DNA of 64,000 nucleotides from DAOUBA01 sp034432855 (lineage in GTDB: Bacteria > Chloroflexota > Anaerolineae > B4-G1). This document shows, piece after piece, positions 16,538-24,480 of the stretch (its first letter is position 1; each line of letters starts with the position of its first letter). Location of the stretch: contig DAOUBA010000058.1 of assembly GCA_034432855.1 (NCBI GenBank), positions 7,914-71,913 on the forward strand. Direction: 5' to 3'. The position numbers were made by a program, and so were the translations under genes. The notes under the pieces were generated by a model. That model was not told the DNA's origin. It saw only the letters and a list, made by a program, of their open reading frames with translations, and did no database searches.

Positions 16538-16948
16538 TCACCTCCCATACCGGAGGGCCCGGAGGCCGCCGCCGATGAGGGCCCCGCCGCCCAGGAGCGC
16601 GACACCCAGGTTGAAATACCCTGGCAACCACGTCGCCAGCGCCACGGCCAGCAGGCCGATGAAGAGCCCGATGATGCTGATGCTCCAGTGGGTGAAGAGG
16701 CCGAATTGGACGTAGCCCAGCGCGATGGTCAGGACGATGAGCAGGGCAAGGTGGAGCCCGCTGGTGTAGAGTTGTAACTTCCAGATGAGCACGCCGTCAA
16801 AGGCCGCCAGGGCCAGCCAGTAGAGGAGAAGAGACGACCAGAGGCTGGAGGATTTCGTCCGCGCCCGCTGGGCCATCCGAATGCCCAGATAGATGCTGCC
16901 CAGGATGCCGAGGGTGTTGAGGGGCGCCCAGAGCCAGTTGATGGTCTG
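16538..16948 (-). pseudogene. Membrane protein lacking its 5' end
   Basis: The frame is open for 136 codons but is closed by TAG (16951-16949) immediately before the sequence QTINWLWAPLNTLGILGSIYLGIRM, which is already mid-helix. No start codon precedes it; the only ATG, at 16876, would remove a helix. Three to four further hydrophobic segments follow (LLLYWLALAAFDGVLIW, LALLIVLTIALGYVQFG, IIGLFIGLLAVALATWLPGY). It ends 2 bases before the winged-helix gene. I read it as a truncated permease-like or sensor membrane protein; use from the internal ATG cannot be excluded. Confidence 0.5.
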
Positions 16949-17053
16949 CTACCGCGTTTCTGCACGATTTGCGGCTGGGCGGGGTGGGGAGGCATTGCAC
17001 TGCTGCTGGTGATTGCCCACATTTGCGGCACTTCTACCCGAGGGAGGGACTTT

Positions 17054-17100
17054 CGGAGGGGCGAGCGCTTCGCGCCCGCCCCTCCGATTTCTTCTTTCTC
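17054..17100 (+). terminator. Rho-independent terminator-like hairpin
   Basis: CGGAGGGGCG (17054-17063) pairs with CGCCCCTCCG (17077-17086), with an inner GCGC-TTC-GCGC hairpin, followed by ATTTCTTCTTTCT. It reads as a + strand terminator, although no intact + strand gene precedes it; it may belong to a lost gene or insulate the GntR promoter. Apart from this the 16949-17132 stretch shows nothing I recognise. Confidence 0.6.
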
Positions 17101-17132
17101 TGGACATGTGGGTAATCCCAGTGCGTTTGACC

Positions 17133-17174
17133 TTGACAAATCAAAGGGATCGGTGTATAATGTTGTTATAACAA
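17133..17174 (+). promoter_or_regulatory. Consensus promoter and TTGTTATAACAA operator of the GntR gene
   Basis: TTGACA (17133-17138), a 17-base spacer and TATAAT (17156-17161) form a perfect sigma-70 promoter. A perfect 12-base palindrome TTGTTATAACAA (17163-17174) covers the expected transcription start. GntR proteins bind short AT-centred palindromes and often repress themselves, so this is the best candidate operator. The boxes are seen directly; autoregulation is inferred. Confidence 0.75.
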
Positions 17175-17220
17175 GACTACAGGATTACAGGATATTGACA
17201 TATCAGGCGCGAGGAGCATT

Positions 17221-17988
17221 ATGGTTGATCGCGTTGAGATTGCTAACGTCGGAGCCATAAGCAAAGACAGCCCTATTCCCCTCTATTTTCAGCTCAAGGA
17301 ACTCTTGCGGCAGGAGATGGAAAGTGGACGCTGGCTGCCAGGACAGCAAATTCCTTCCGAACCGGAGTTGTGCGAAGCCTTCGGCGTGAGCCGTACGGTT
17401 GTGCGTCAGGCGCTAAGAGAGTTGGAGTATCAGGGGCTGCTATATCGTGAGCAAGGCAAGGGCACTTTTGTAGCACAGCCCAAGATCAGCGAGAGCCTGA
17501 TGCAAGACCTGTCTGGCTTCTACGAGGATACGGTGTCCAAAGGACTCGCGCCGGTCACGCAGGTGTTAAGGCAAGAGGTTCAACCAGCCTCTAAGAAAAT
17601 CGCCGACTATCTCCAGATCGAGCCCGGTGACAAAGTTATTGTGATCGAGCGTCTGCGCTCTGTGGGCAGCGAGCCTATTGTGTTGGTGACGACCTACCTT
17701 CCTTATGACTTGTGTCCCGATCTCGTCAACGAGGACCTGAGCACTCAATCCCTTTATGCTCTGTTGGAGGGCAAATATGGCCTGTTGCTTTCTCACGGTC
17801 GGCGGACAATCGAGGCTGTGGCAGCAAATCAGTACGAGGCTGAGCACTTGCACATCAAGGTAGGATCGCCACTTGTTCTGCTGAACAGCGTTAGCTATCT
17901 GAAGGATGGTCGCCCTATTGAGTACTTCCATGCAGTACACCGTGGCGACCGAAGCCGATTTGAGGTGGAGGTCGTCCGCAAACGGTAG
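17221..17988 (+). CDS. GntR/HutC-family transcriptional regulator with UTRA domain
   Basis: 255 residues from ATG 17221 (GAGGAG five bases upstream). The winged helix occupies about residues 18-85: PLYFQLKELLRQEMESGRWLPGQQIPSEPELCEAFGVSRTVVRQAL, LEYQGLLYREQGKGTFVA. The UTRA ligand domain (about 105-245) has IVIERLRSVGSEPIVLVTTYLP and SVSYLKDGRPIEYFHAVHRGDR, typical of sensors of sugar or sugar-phosphate ligands. It precedes the sugar ABC and catabolic genes on the same strand and is their likely controller. A palindrome at its own start site suggests autoregulation. Confidence 0.92.
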   Translation: MVDRVEIANVGAISKDSPIPLYFQLKELLRQEMESGRWLPGQQIPSEPELCEAFGVSRTVVRQALRELEYQGLLYREQGKGTFVAQPKISESLMQDLSGFYEDTVSKGLAPVTQVLRQEVQPASKKIADYLQIEPGDKVIVIERLRSVGSEPIVLVTTYLPYDLCPDLVNEDLSTQSLYALLEGKYGLLLSHGRRTIEAVAANQYEAEHLHIKVGSPLVLLNSVSYLKDGRPIEYFHAVHRGDRSRFEVEVVRKR

Positions 17989-18383
17989 AGGGAGTCTCCT
18001 TCGACCAAATGACAGAACCTGGTAGCGATTAGAGGTTCGCATCAACAGTGAAAAGGTCCGTCCCAGGCGACCATTCGTATCCTCAACAGCATCACCGGCG
18101 TCGAACTCCTGGCCGTGGTGCCATCCTACTTTCCTCGGTCACCGGCACGGCAATTCAAGCCCGTAGTAGGGGATGACCTCTACCAGGCCCAGGTCTACCG
18201 GCGGCTGGCGACTCCGATGCAACGGCATACCGACCGTGTTAGGACTAGCAGATAGGGTATAACAGCAAAGGAGGAAATATGAGAGTGAAGATTTGACCCA
18301 TTTTCCAGAACTCGGCTGACGAGCGTCCCCGTCCTCCGGCACATCTGACGGGGAAACTAGCAAGATAGAAAAAAGGAGGAAAA
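17989..18383 (+). other. Noncoding leader before the first sugar-binding protein
   Basis: 395 bases without a convincing gene. It holds one arm of a 34-base inverted repeat (18225-18258) and a five-codon ORF, ATG 18279 to TGA 18296 (MRVKI), behind AAAGGAGG. The first half (18000-18220) shows no clear promoter boxes to me. The second ribosome site, AAAAAGGAGG at about 18370-18379, serves the binding-protein gene. Confidence 0.5.
18225..18258 (+). repeat. Left arm of a 34-base inverted repeat
   Basis: The arm starts GCATACC and ends TAGCAGATAGGGT; its reverse complement recurs at 19864-19897 with two mismatches. It contains the near-palindrome TGTTAG-GA-CTAGCA. The two arms bracket exactly one gene, the binding protein at 18384-19838. 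They may be operator copies in opposite orientation or the ends of a mobilised cassette. Confidence 0.75.
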
Positions 18384-19838
18384 ATGGATACAAAGGGGTT
18401 AACCCGCCGTGAGTTCATTCGCGGCGCAGCATTGACCGGCGTTGGACTGGCAGCAGCAGCATGCGCCCCCAAACCCACACCGACTGCAGCGCCTGCTGTG
18501 GCTCCTGCCCCTGCACTCCCTGCTGAAGAGAAGGAGAGGGAAAGACTGGCCCAGCAATACAAGAACGCCGAGCCCGGGCAAAAGTTCATGATTGGCCACA
18601 TCACTTGGGGGCTGGCGCAAGAATATCTGATGATGTGCTACCAGGCTTGTGAACAGGCGTGTAGACAACTCAATCTGGATTTTGCCGGTGCGGTGGCCGA
18701 GACCGATGCGGCGTGGCTCGAGACAACCGAGAGCATGATCGCTGCTGGTGCAAAGGCAATAGTCTACAACTGCCCATCCGCGGCTATCCTGGCCGAGCTG
18801 GCAAGGATCTGCAACGAGAACAACGTGTTCATGGCCACACACTTCGGATATACCGGGGATATGTTCCCAGGAGACCTTGGGCCGCGATGGGTCGTAGACA
18901 ACACGCCGCTGTCGGACGAGCAGACTTTTCTCCCATTGATGCTGCTCTTCGAGAAGATGAGGCAAAATGGGAAGACCAAGTTACTGCACCACCAGGCGCA
19001 CAAAACGGCCGCTACCTGCTCCACCGTCTACATCAACCTTGGAGTCTTCCAGGCCTGGAAGTTCTATCCCGAGATGCAGGTGTTAGGCCACCAGTACGGC
19101 AACTGGAACTTTGAAGGTGGGAGAGCAGCAGCCGAGGCCTCGCTGGCAGTTCGGACGGACTATGAGGCTCTATGGGGCGCCAACGACTCGCAAACTACGG
19201 GCGCCTTGAGGGCATGCGAAGACCGTGGCTTGAGGATCGGCCCCTACACGGCCTCGAGAGACATGGAGATGACTACGGCGGAAGAGATCCTGAAAGGGAA
19301 TTTCCTCGTGACCGCTGGATTCGCCATTCCCTACTTTGGCGGAAGAATGGTCCCCATGCTCTACGATATGTGCGTTGGCGCCTGGTATCCGCTGAAGGAC
19401 GAGATGGTTCAGGCCGGCAGGATAGATTGTTACGGCCGGCCTGGTGAAGTCGAGCAACTGGCCGAGGCTGCCCGTATCACTTACCATCCGAGTTTCAAGC
19501 TGGGCCCAACCCAGGACAATCTGAATCAGGTATTGAAGCAAATGAAAGCGTCGCCGCCGGAGTATCCGTACGACTTCAGGCTAATCTCTGTCTCAAAGTG
19601 TAGGGAACTCGGTCTGACGTATGACCGCCATGCCGGTGGCGGAACCTATCTGGGCCAGCATGACTATTATTTCCCAGCGAAACTCAAAAAGTTCGGCAGC
19701 ATCGAGGCCCTCAAGGCCCACGTCGCCGCTCTCCATGAGCACTTTCTCGACTTCAGCTGGGCCGACACGTGGGAGCAGGCAGAAGAGTATGCGAAAAAGT
19801 TTCCGCCGGAACTGAAGACGGAGCCTATCTGGCTGTAA
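18384..19838 (+). CDS. Sugar ABC transporter substrate-binding lipoprotein with Tat-type signal
   Basis: 484 residues. The N-terminus has a twin-arginine motif (TRREFIRG, R8-R9) and a lipobox ending at Cys27 (GLAAAAC), so it should be folded before export and then lipid-anchored. After a Pro/Ala-rich linker (28-50) the periplasmic-binding fold of the RbsB type begins at MIGHITWGLAQEYLMMCYQACEQACRQLN, with ETTESMIAAGAKAIVYNCPSAA and LWGANDSQTTGALRACEDRG. The long C-terminal extension and many cysteines are unusual for RbsB. It heads the first importer operon; the ligand is probably a sugar or polyol. Start ATG 18384 has AAAAAGGAGG upstream. Confidence 0.85.
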   Translation: MDTKGLTRREFIRGAALTGVGLAAAACAPKPTPTAAPAVAPAPALPAEEKERERLAQQYKNAEPGQKFMIGHITWGLAQEYLMMCYQACEQACRQLNLDFAGAVAETDAAWLETTESMIAAGAKAIVYNCPSAAILAELARICNENNVFMATHFGYTGDMFPGDLGPRWVVDNTPLSDEQTFLPLMLLFEKMRQNGKTKLLHHQAHKTAATCSTVYINLGVFQAWKFYPEMQVLGHQYGNWNFEGGRAAAEASLAVRTDYEALWGANDSQTTGALRACEDRGLRIGPYTASRDMEMTTAEEILKGNFLVTAGFAIPYFGGRMVPMLYDMCVGAWYPLKDEMVQAGRIDCYGRPGEVEQLAEAARITYHPSFKLGPTQDNLNQVLKQMKASPPEYPYDFRLISVSKCRELGLTYDRHAGGGTYLGQHDYYFPAKLKKFGSIEALKAHVAALHEHFLDFSWADTWEQAEEYAKKFPPELKTEPIWL

Positions 19839-19863
19839 TGGCGGATTGGCGATTCCCTTTTCC

Positions 19864-19897
19864 ACCCTATCTGCTAGTTCTAACACGGTTGGTATGC
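19864..19897 (-). repeat. Right arm of the 34-base inverted repeat
   Basis: Reads ACCCTATCTGCTAGTTCTAA and on to TATGC; reversed, it matches 18225-18258 at 32 of 34 positions. It lies in the 92-base gap between the binding protein and the ATPase gene, 26 bases after the binding-protein stop. No poly-T follows, so it is not an intrinsic terminator by itself. Confidence 0.75.
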
Positions 19898-19930
19898 GAG
19901 TAGCAAGAGTCGTGATTGGAAGAGGCTAGT

Positions 19931-21463
19931 ATGGCAATGCCGATGGATGTCCCATTGTTGGAAGTCAAGAGCGTTTCCAAGACCTTCGACGGAGTCGTGC
20001 GCGCCTTAGACGATGTGAGTATAGCCGTCTACCCCAATGAAATAGTGGGCGTTGTGGGAGAAAACGGGGCCGGCAAATCTACGCTCATGAAGATTCTGGT
20101 AGGTGTTTATTCGCCAGATAAGGGGGAATTGTATTATCGGGGAAGAAAAGTCCCATTTCCCAAGAATCCCAAAGAGGCGGCTCAAAGGGGAATCTCGATT
20201 GTCTATCAGGAAAAAGGGGTCATCCCCCTCTTGAGGGTATACCAATTCCTCCTCTTGGGGCACGAGGATAAGTATGTCAGATTCTCGGGGCTGCAGATAG
20301 ACAAAATGAAGGGGCTTGCAAGCGAGATATTGGAGGAGTTTCATGTAAAGTGCGATGTCGAGAGTTTTATGTATGAACTGCCGCTTTCCACCCAGAAGAT
20401 GGTTGAAATCGTGAGGGCGATTCTGAGTGTAAGGTTGGAGCATGGGGATGACGACGTTACGTCGGTCATCATACTCGACGAGCCAACCGCACCGTTAACC
20501 ATCGAGGAACGTCGGGAGTTGTTCAGTGACATACTGAACATGAAGAAGAATGCCTCGTTCGTCTTTGTCTCACACATCATACCCGAAGTGATGGAATTCA
20601 CAGACAGAGTACACGTGCTGCGGGATGGTCGGCTGGTGGCTCACTACGACCTATCCAGGGAGAAAGTAACAGAGGAGGATCTGTTCAGGGCGATAGTCGG
20701 TAGAGAATCTTCCGAGTACGTCTACAGACCGGAAACTAGGGTGGTAGGCGAGGAGATCGTTTTAGCGGTCAGGAATTTGACTAAGAGTGGCTGCTATTAT
20801 GATGTCTCGTTCGAACTGCAGAAGGGCGAATGCATAGGAATCTTTGGGCCGGCGGGATCAGGCAAGAGCGAGATCATACAGACAATCGCCGGCCTCGTAA
20901 GTTTTGACAAGGGGGGCCTGAGCGTCAAAGGCCAAGAAGTGATGGCCGACGAGCCCCCTCACGCTAGATTAGAGAGGGGTATTGGATATTTCTCGGGAGA
21001 GACCGGAAAAGAACTGTTTCTGAACTGGCCGATCACGAAGAACATCTCTATAGTCAATATTGAGAAGATATCAGGAAGGTCCATCCCGGTGATCAGTTTC
21101 AAAGCCGAGAGGAAGATGGCAGAAGAGATCGTAAGGAGGCTGAGAATCAAAGCCCCAAGCGTTAGCGCAGATTGCTATTCTCTGAGTGGCGGCAACAAGC
21201 AGAAGGTCTCTGTGGGGAAATGGATTGAGCGGAACCCCGACATACTTTTGCTAGAGGATCCGACGATAGGAATAGATGTGGGAGCCAGAAGCGATATCTT
21301 TGAAACCATCTTGGAGATGAAGATGCGCGGCACCTCGATGATCCTTGTGAGCGACGACCCTAAAGAATACTCCATACTGTGCGATAGGATCATGTTCATC
21401 AAGAACGGGATCGTTCAAAGAGTCCTCAGTCCGGAACAGTTCGGGGAGATGATGGTGGCATGA
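19931..21463 (+). CDS. Tandem ABC ATPase of a sugar importer, with atypical second Walker B
   Basis: 510 residues from ATG 19931 (AGAGG upstream). It has the RbsA/MglA two-cassette layout. Cassette 1: Walker A GENGAGKST, a degenerate signature (YELPLSTQKMVEIVRAI in place of LSGGQ), Walker B VIILDEPTAPLT. Cassette 2: GPAGSGKSE, signature LSGGNKQKVSVGKW, then ILLLEDPTIGIDVGAR, where the normal D-E pair reads E-D. In canonical RbsA it is usually the second cassette whose Walker A is altered, so the distribution of intact parts here is odd. It powers the two permeases that overlap downstream. AGA/AGG and ATA codons are frequent, unlike most of the window. Confidence 0.9.
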   Translation: MAMPMDVPLLEVKSVSKTFDGVVRALDDVSIAVYPNEIVGVVGENGAGKSTLMKILVGVYSPDKGELYYRGRKVPFPKNPKEAAQRGISIVYQEKGVIPLLRVYQFLLLGHEDKYVRFSGLQIDKMKGLASEILEEFHVKCDVESFMYELPLSTQKMVEIVRAILSVRLEHGDDDVTSVIILDEPTAPLTIEERRELFSDILNMKKNASFVFVSHIIPEVMEFTDRVHVLRDGRLVAHYDLSREKVTEEDLFRAIVGRESSEYVYRPETRVVGEEIVLAVRNLTKSGCYYDVSFELQKGECIGIFGPAGSGKSEIIQTIAGLVSFDKGGLSVKGQEVMADEPPHARLERGIGYFSGETGKELFLNWPITKNISIVNIEKISGRSIPVISFKAERKMAEEIVRRLRIKAPSVSADCYSLSGGNKQKVSVGKWIERNPDILLLEDPTIGIDVGARSDIFETILEMKMRGTSMILVSDDPKEYSILCDRIMFIKNGIVQRVLSPEQFGEMMVA

Positions 21464-22428
21464 AGATGGAGAGAAATCGGCTGATCGCGGTCATGATGCA
21501 GACCGTGAAGGCTCACCCTGTCATTGTCGTGCTAATCGCTCTCGTTGCGATGTTTTCAGGTTTATATCCGGAAAGATTTCTATCACCCTTGAATTTCTCG
21601 ACAATTCTGAAACAGTTTGTAACGCTTACATTATTTGCGCTTGGCCCTTCAATGATCGTGGTGACCGGCTCGCTAGACCTGTCGTTCGTGGGGATCTGGA
21701 TGCTGGGAGGTATCCTGGTGTGGCTTTTCACGCCGATCCTGGGGACATTCTCAATTCTTGTCATTCCCTTATTGGGGTTAGTCACGGGGTTCTTCGTCGG
21801 CGTCGTACAAGTCAAGGCAAAAATACCCTCTTTCATCCTGACGTTGAGTTTATTGGTCACATACTGGGGATTGACGGCCACGCTCTCAGGGGGATACCCG
21901 AGGCCCGTTCGTGGATACGAGTTTATCACTGCGCCGTTGATACCCTATCTGCCCACGGCCTTTCTATGGTCTATCCCAATCATAGCCGCTGCCGTGTTCA
22001 TCATGAAACGCACCAAGGTAGGCACGTATCTATACGCCATCGGGTCAAACGAAGAAGGGGCCCGGTTAGCCGGAATCAACGTTGATAGGTACAAGATACT
22101 GGCTTTCTCGTTAAGCGGACTGTTTACGGGCATAGGGTCAATTATCCTGTTCCAACACCTCGGAGGCGCGGCGCCGGTGGAACTCAATCTAAATAACATG
22201 GTGTGGCCGCTCGTTGCCATCGTTCTGGGTGGAACGCCGCTCGTTGGGGGGAGCGGCGGGCCCCAAAGAACGATACTTGGCGCGTTGACCTTTGCCGTGG
22301 TGAATCGCGGATTGGTCCTGTCGCTATTGCACCCCGAGGCGATACAACTCCTTTTGGGGTTATTGCTCATCATCTCCATTGTAGTGGGGAGTAGGGGGTT
22401 GAAGTTGAAAGGGGTAACGATCACATGA
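21460..22428 (+). CDS. Sugar ABC transporter permease (RbsC-like), first of two
   Basis: 322 residues; its ATG overlaps the ATPase stop (ATGA). Eight to ten hydrophobic helices are visible. Family marks of the BPD_transp_2 group: GPSMIVVTGSLDLSFVGIWMLGG (the conserved periplasmic G-x-DLS region), KIPSFILTLSLLVTYWG and AIGSNEEGARLAGINVDRYKILAFSLSGLFTGIGSII, the cytoplasmic loop that contacts the ATPase, then VLGGTPLVGGSGGPQRTILGA. It forms the channel with the next permease. Having two different permease genes rather than a homodimer is less usual for ribose-type importers. Confidence 0.9.
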   Translation: MKMERNRLIAVMMQTVKAHPVIVVLIALVAMFSGLYPERFLSPLNFSTILKQFVTLTLFALGPSMIVVTGSLDLSFVGIWMLGGILVWLFTPILGTFSILVIPLLGLVTGFFVGVVQVKAKIPSFILTLSLLVTYWGLTATLSGGYPRPVRGYEFITAPLIPYLPTAFLWSIPIIAAAVFIMKRTKVGTYLYAIGSNEEGARLAGINVDRYKILAFSLSGLFTGIGSIILFQHLGGAAPVELNLNNMVWPLVAIVLGGTPLVGGSGGPQRTILGALTFAVVNRGLVLSLLHPEAIQLLLGLLLIISIVVGSRGLKLKGVTIT

Positions 22429-23402
22429 AGGGCGAGAAAACGATGGTCAGACCACCGCTTGCCCAGGAATGGCTTCGAAGCAATAGGACTACAGTCGGGC
22501 TGATTGTCGCTGCGCTGGTGATTATCGCCGGATTTCAGGTGGTGAACCCTTTCTTTCTCAGTTATGATGGAATACTCACGTTGGTCTACGCTATGTCATA
22601 CTTCCTGATAGCCGCCTGCGGATTGACTTTCGTCATCATGATGGGCTCTTTCGACTTCTCGGTGGTCAGCGTATTGAAACTCGCTGCGCTCCTATGCGTC
22701 CTGTACATTGACCGGCTCGGACTCTGGGTAATTCCCCTGGCTTTACTGATCAGCGTGGGGTTTGGCTTCATCAACGGGCTATTCTTCGCCAGATTCAACG
22801 TCCCCTCGTTCATGGCGACGCTCGGCGTTTCCGTCGTGGTCGAGGGAATCGCGTTGTATCTCTCGAAAGGCTTTCTCCACATCATGGGCAATGCGACCTT
22901 CAGAGCCCTGGCAACGACCTTTATAGCCGGCTTGCCCTCGATATTCTATTGGGCGATGGGCATCTGGCTCATCAGCACTTTCGTGGCTCTGTGCACGCCC
23001 TTCGGAAGGCGCATCTACGCGGTCGGAGGCAACCCGATAGGCGCCGGACTCTCGGGCATAGACGTGGAGAGGCACAGAATTTATGGCTTCATGCTCAGCA
23101 GTTTCTTTGCCGGTCTGGCAGGAGTTTTGTACATGGCGCAGTTGGGGGGCGGCTCTATGGAAATCGGTGCAGACCTGGCCATACCGCTTTTCGCGAGCGT
23201 GGTCGCAGGCGGCACAGCCCTCACGGGAGGCATAGGGGGGCCGCATAGGACTCTGCTTGGAGTGGTCATCCTTACCTGGCTGCGAGCCGGGATGTTAATG
23301 CTTGCAATCGGTCGTGATGTGCAGATGATCACGTTTGGCCTGATCGCCCTGGCCGTGGCTATCGCCACAATAGATAGGAAACGGATAAAGTTTGTCAAGT
23401 GA
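22425..23402 (+). CDS. Sugar ABC transporter permease (RbsC-like), second of two
   Basis: 325 residues, overlapping the previous gene by 4 bases. The same signature elements are present: GLTFVIMMGSFDFSVVSVLKLAALL, NVPSFMATLGVSVVVEGIAL, AVGGNPIGAGLSGIDVERHRIYGFMLSSFFAGLAGVLY and VVAGGTALTGGIGGPHRTLLGVVIL. Together with the upstream permease it would form a heterodimeric pore. The gene ends the tightly overlapping part of the operon; 57 bases separate it from the SDR. Confidence 0.9.
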   Translation: MKGEKTMVRPPLAQEWLRSNRTTVGLIVAALVIIAGFQVVNPFFLSYDGILTLVYAMSYFLIAACGLTFVIMMGSFDFSVVSVLKLAALLCVLYIDRLGLWVIPLALLISVGFGFINGLFFARFNVPSFMATLGVSVVVEGIALYLSKGFLHIMGNATFRALATTFIAGLPSIFYWAMGIWLISTFVALCTPFGRRIYAVGGNPIGAGLSGIDVERHRIYGFMLSSFFAGLAGVLYMAQLGGGSMEIGADLAIPLFASVVAGGTALTGGIGGPHRTLLGVVILTWLRAGMLMLAIGRDVQMITFGLIALAVAIATIDRKRIKFVK

Positions 23403-23459
23403 GTTCGCCGATTACCTCCGATAACAGCATCTTTCCGTCCGTAGATGGCAGGCGCGTAC

Positions 23460-24209
23460 ATGCAGGCCTTGAAGAATAAAGTGGCTATCGTCACGGGTTC
23501 GTCGAGGGGCATTGGCAGAGCAATTGCCATTGCTTTTGCCAAAGAAGGCTGCAAGGTGGTGGTGAACTATTGCCATTCCAGAGAGCATGCCGTCGCAGTT
23601 TCAGGGGAGATCGAAAAAGTTAACCCGAAAGGAAGTATCGTTGTCCAGGCTGATGTATCGGTGGAAGACGACGTGGAAAGAATGGTGAACGAAACCATTG
23701 CCGCATTTGGAACACTGCACATCCTGGTGAATAACGCCAGTATTGCTCATAGATGCGCGTTCCTCGATATGTCACTTGGCGAATGGGAACGCATGATCCG
23801 CAACGACCTCACGAGCGTCTTTCTGTGTACCCGCATCGCTATTCCACATATTCTGAAAAACGGCTGGGGCAGGATCATCAACATTGCTTCGACGTCTGGA
23901 ATAACAGGCGGAACCTCCGGTGCCCATTACGCGGCTGCGAAGGGCGGCGTGATTGCGTTGACAAAGGCCCTCAGCAGCGAGTTCGCACCGTATGGAATAA
24001 CGGTTAACGCCATCGTGCCAAGTAAAATAGAGACGGATATGCTGTGGGAATCTCTTGATGAGAAAGGCAGGGAGGCGACACTCAAAAAGATTCCTGTAGG
24101 AAGGTTCGGCAGGCCGGAGGAAATCGCAAACCTCGCTCTTTTTCTCGCTTCTGACGACGCCGGATACATTACGGGCGAAACGATTGTAGCGTCAGGAGGA
24201 TACCGATAA
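23460..24209 (+). CDS. Short-chain dehydrogenase/reductase, first of three
   Basis: 249 residues from ATG 23460; an ATG at 23445 would add five residues and neither has a strong ribosome site. Classical SDR fold: TGSSRGIG (cofactor Gly motif, about 12-19), NNAS, the catalytic Ser in NIASTSGITGG, and Y-x-x-x-K in HYAAAKGGVIALTKAL. The loop after the first strand (NYCHSREH) lacks the acidic residue of NAD-preferring enzymes, hinting at NADPH, but this is weak. The position right after an importer suggests it oxidises or reduces the incoming sugar or polyol. It resembles 3-oxoacyl-ACP reductase-like sugar dehydrogenases. Confidence 0.9.
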   Translation: MQALKNKVAIVTGSSRGIGRAIAIAFAKEGCKVVVNYCHSREHAVAVSGEIEKVNPKGSIVVQADVSVEDDVERMVNETIAAFGTLHILVNNASIAHRCAFLDMSLGEWERMIRNDLTSVFLCTRIAIPHILKNGWGRIINIASTSGITGGTSGAHYAAAKGGVIALTKALSSEFAPYGITVNAIVPSKIETDMLWESLDEKGREATLKKIPVGRFGRPEEIANLALFLASDDAGYITGETIVASGGYR

Positions 24210-24480
24210 GGGTGGGGCACTCTCCCCGGTTTTCTGCGCCTCTGATGGAGTCGGCGCGGAGGCGATCCGCCGGATCGCCCCCACTGGCGCGAGCACCCCA
24301 TGCAAGGGAAGGAGGTGCTGCCAAGAGTCGGATTCAGCAATCGCTCTATGTAGACCCAAGAATGCCGAAACGTGGAGAAGGGAGGTGAAATGAAGGTCAG
24401 ATTTCAGAACAGTTAGGTTGAGGATCGTAGTAACCAAAGCCGGAACGTCTAATTTTCAGAAACTTGAGGAGGAAGGAAAA
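24210..24480 (+). other. Noncoding leader before the second sugar-binding protein
   Basis: 271 bases. It has a perfect hairpin GGCGATCC-GCC-GGATCGCC (24261-24279) not followed by T residues, and an eight-codon ORF, ATG 24390 to TAG 24416 (MKVRFQNS), behind GGGAGGTGAA. The true gene's ribosome site (GAGGAGGAAGG) lies at about 24465-24475. No convincing -35/-10 pair was seen, so it may be transcribed from upstream. Confidence 0.5.

Noticed and set aside
17009..17260. + strand frame with CTICGW and AHICG just before the GntR gene
   Set aside because: It crosses a terminator hairpin and the GntR promoter and start; at most a relic of a lost gene.
18225..19897. Insertion sequence with terminal inverted repeats
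   Set aside because: The arms are clear but no transposase or integrase lies between or near them, and no flanking target duplication was seen.
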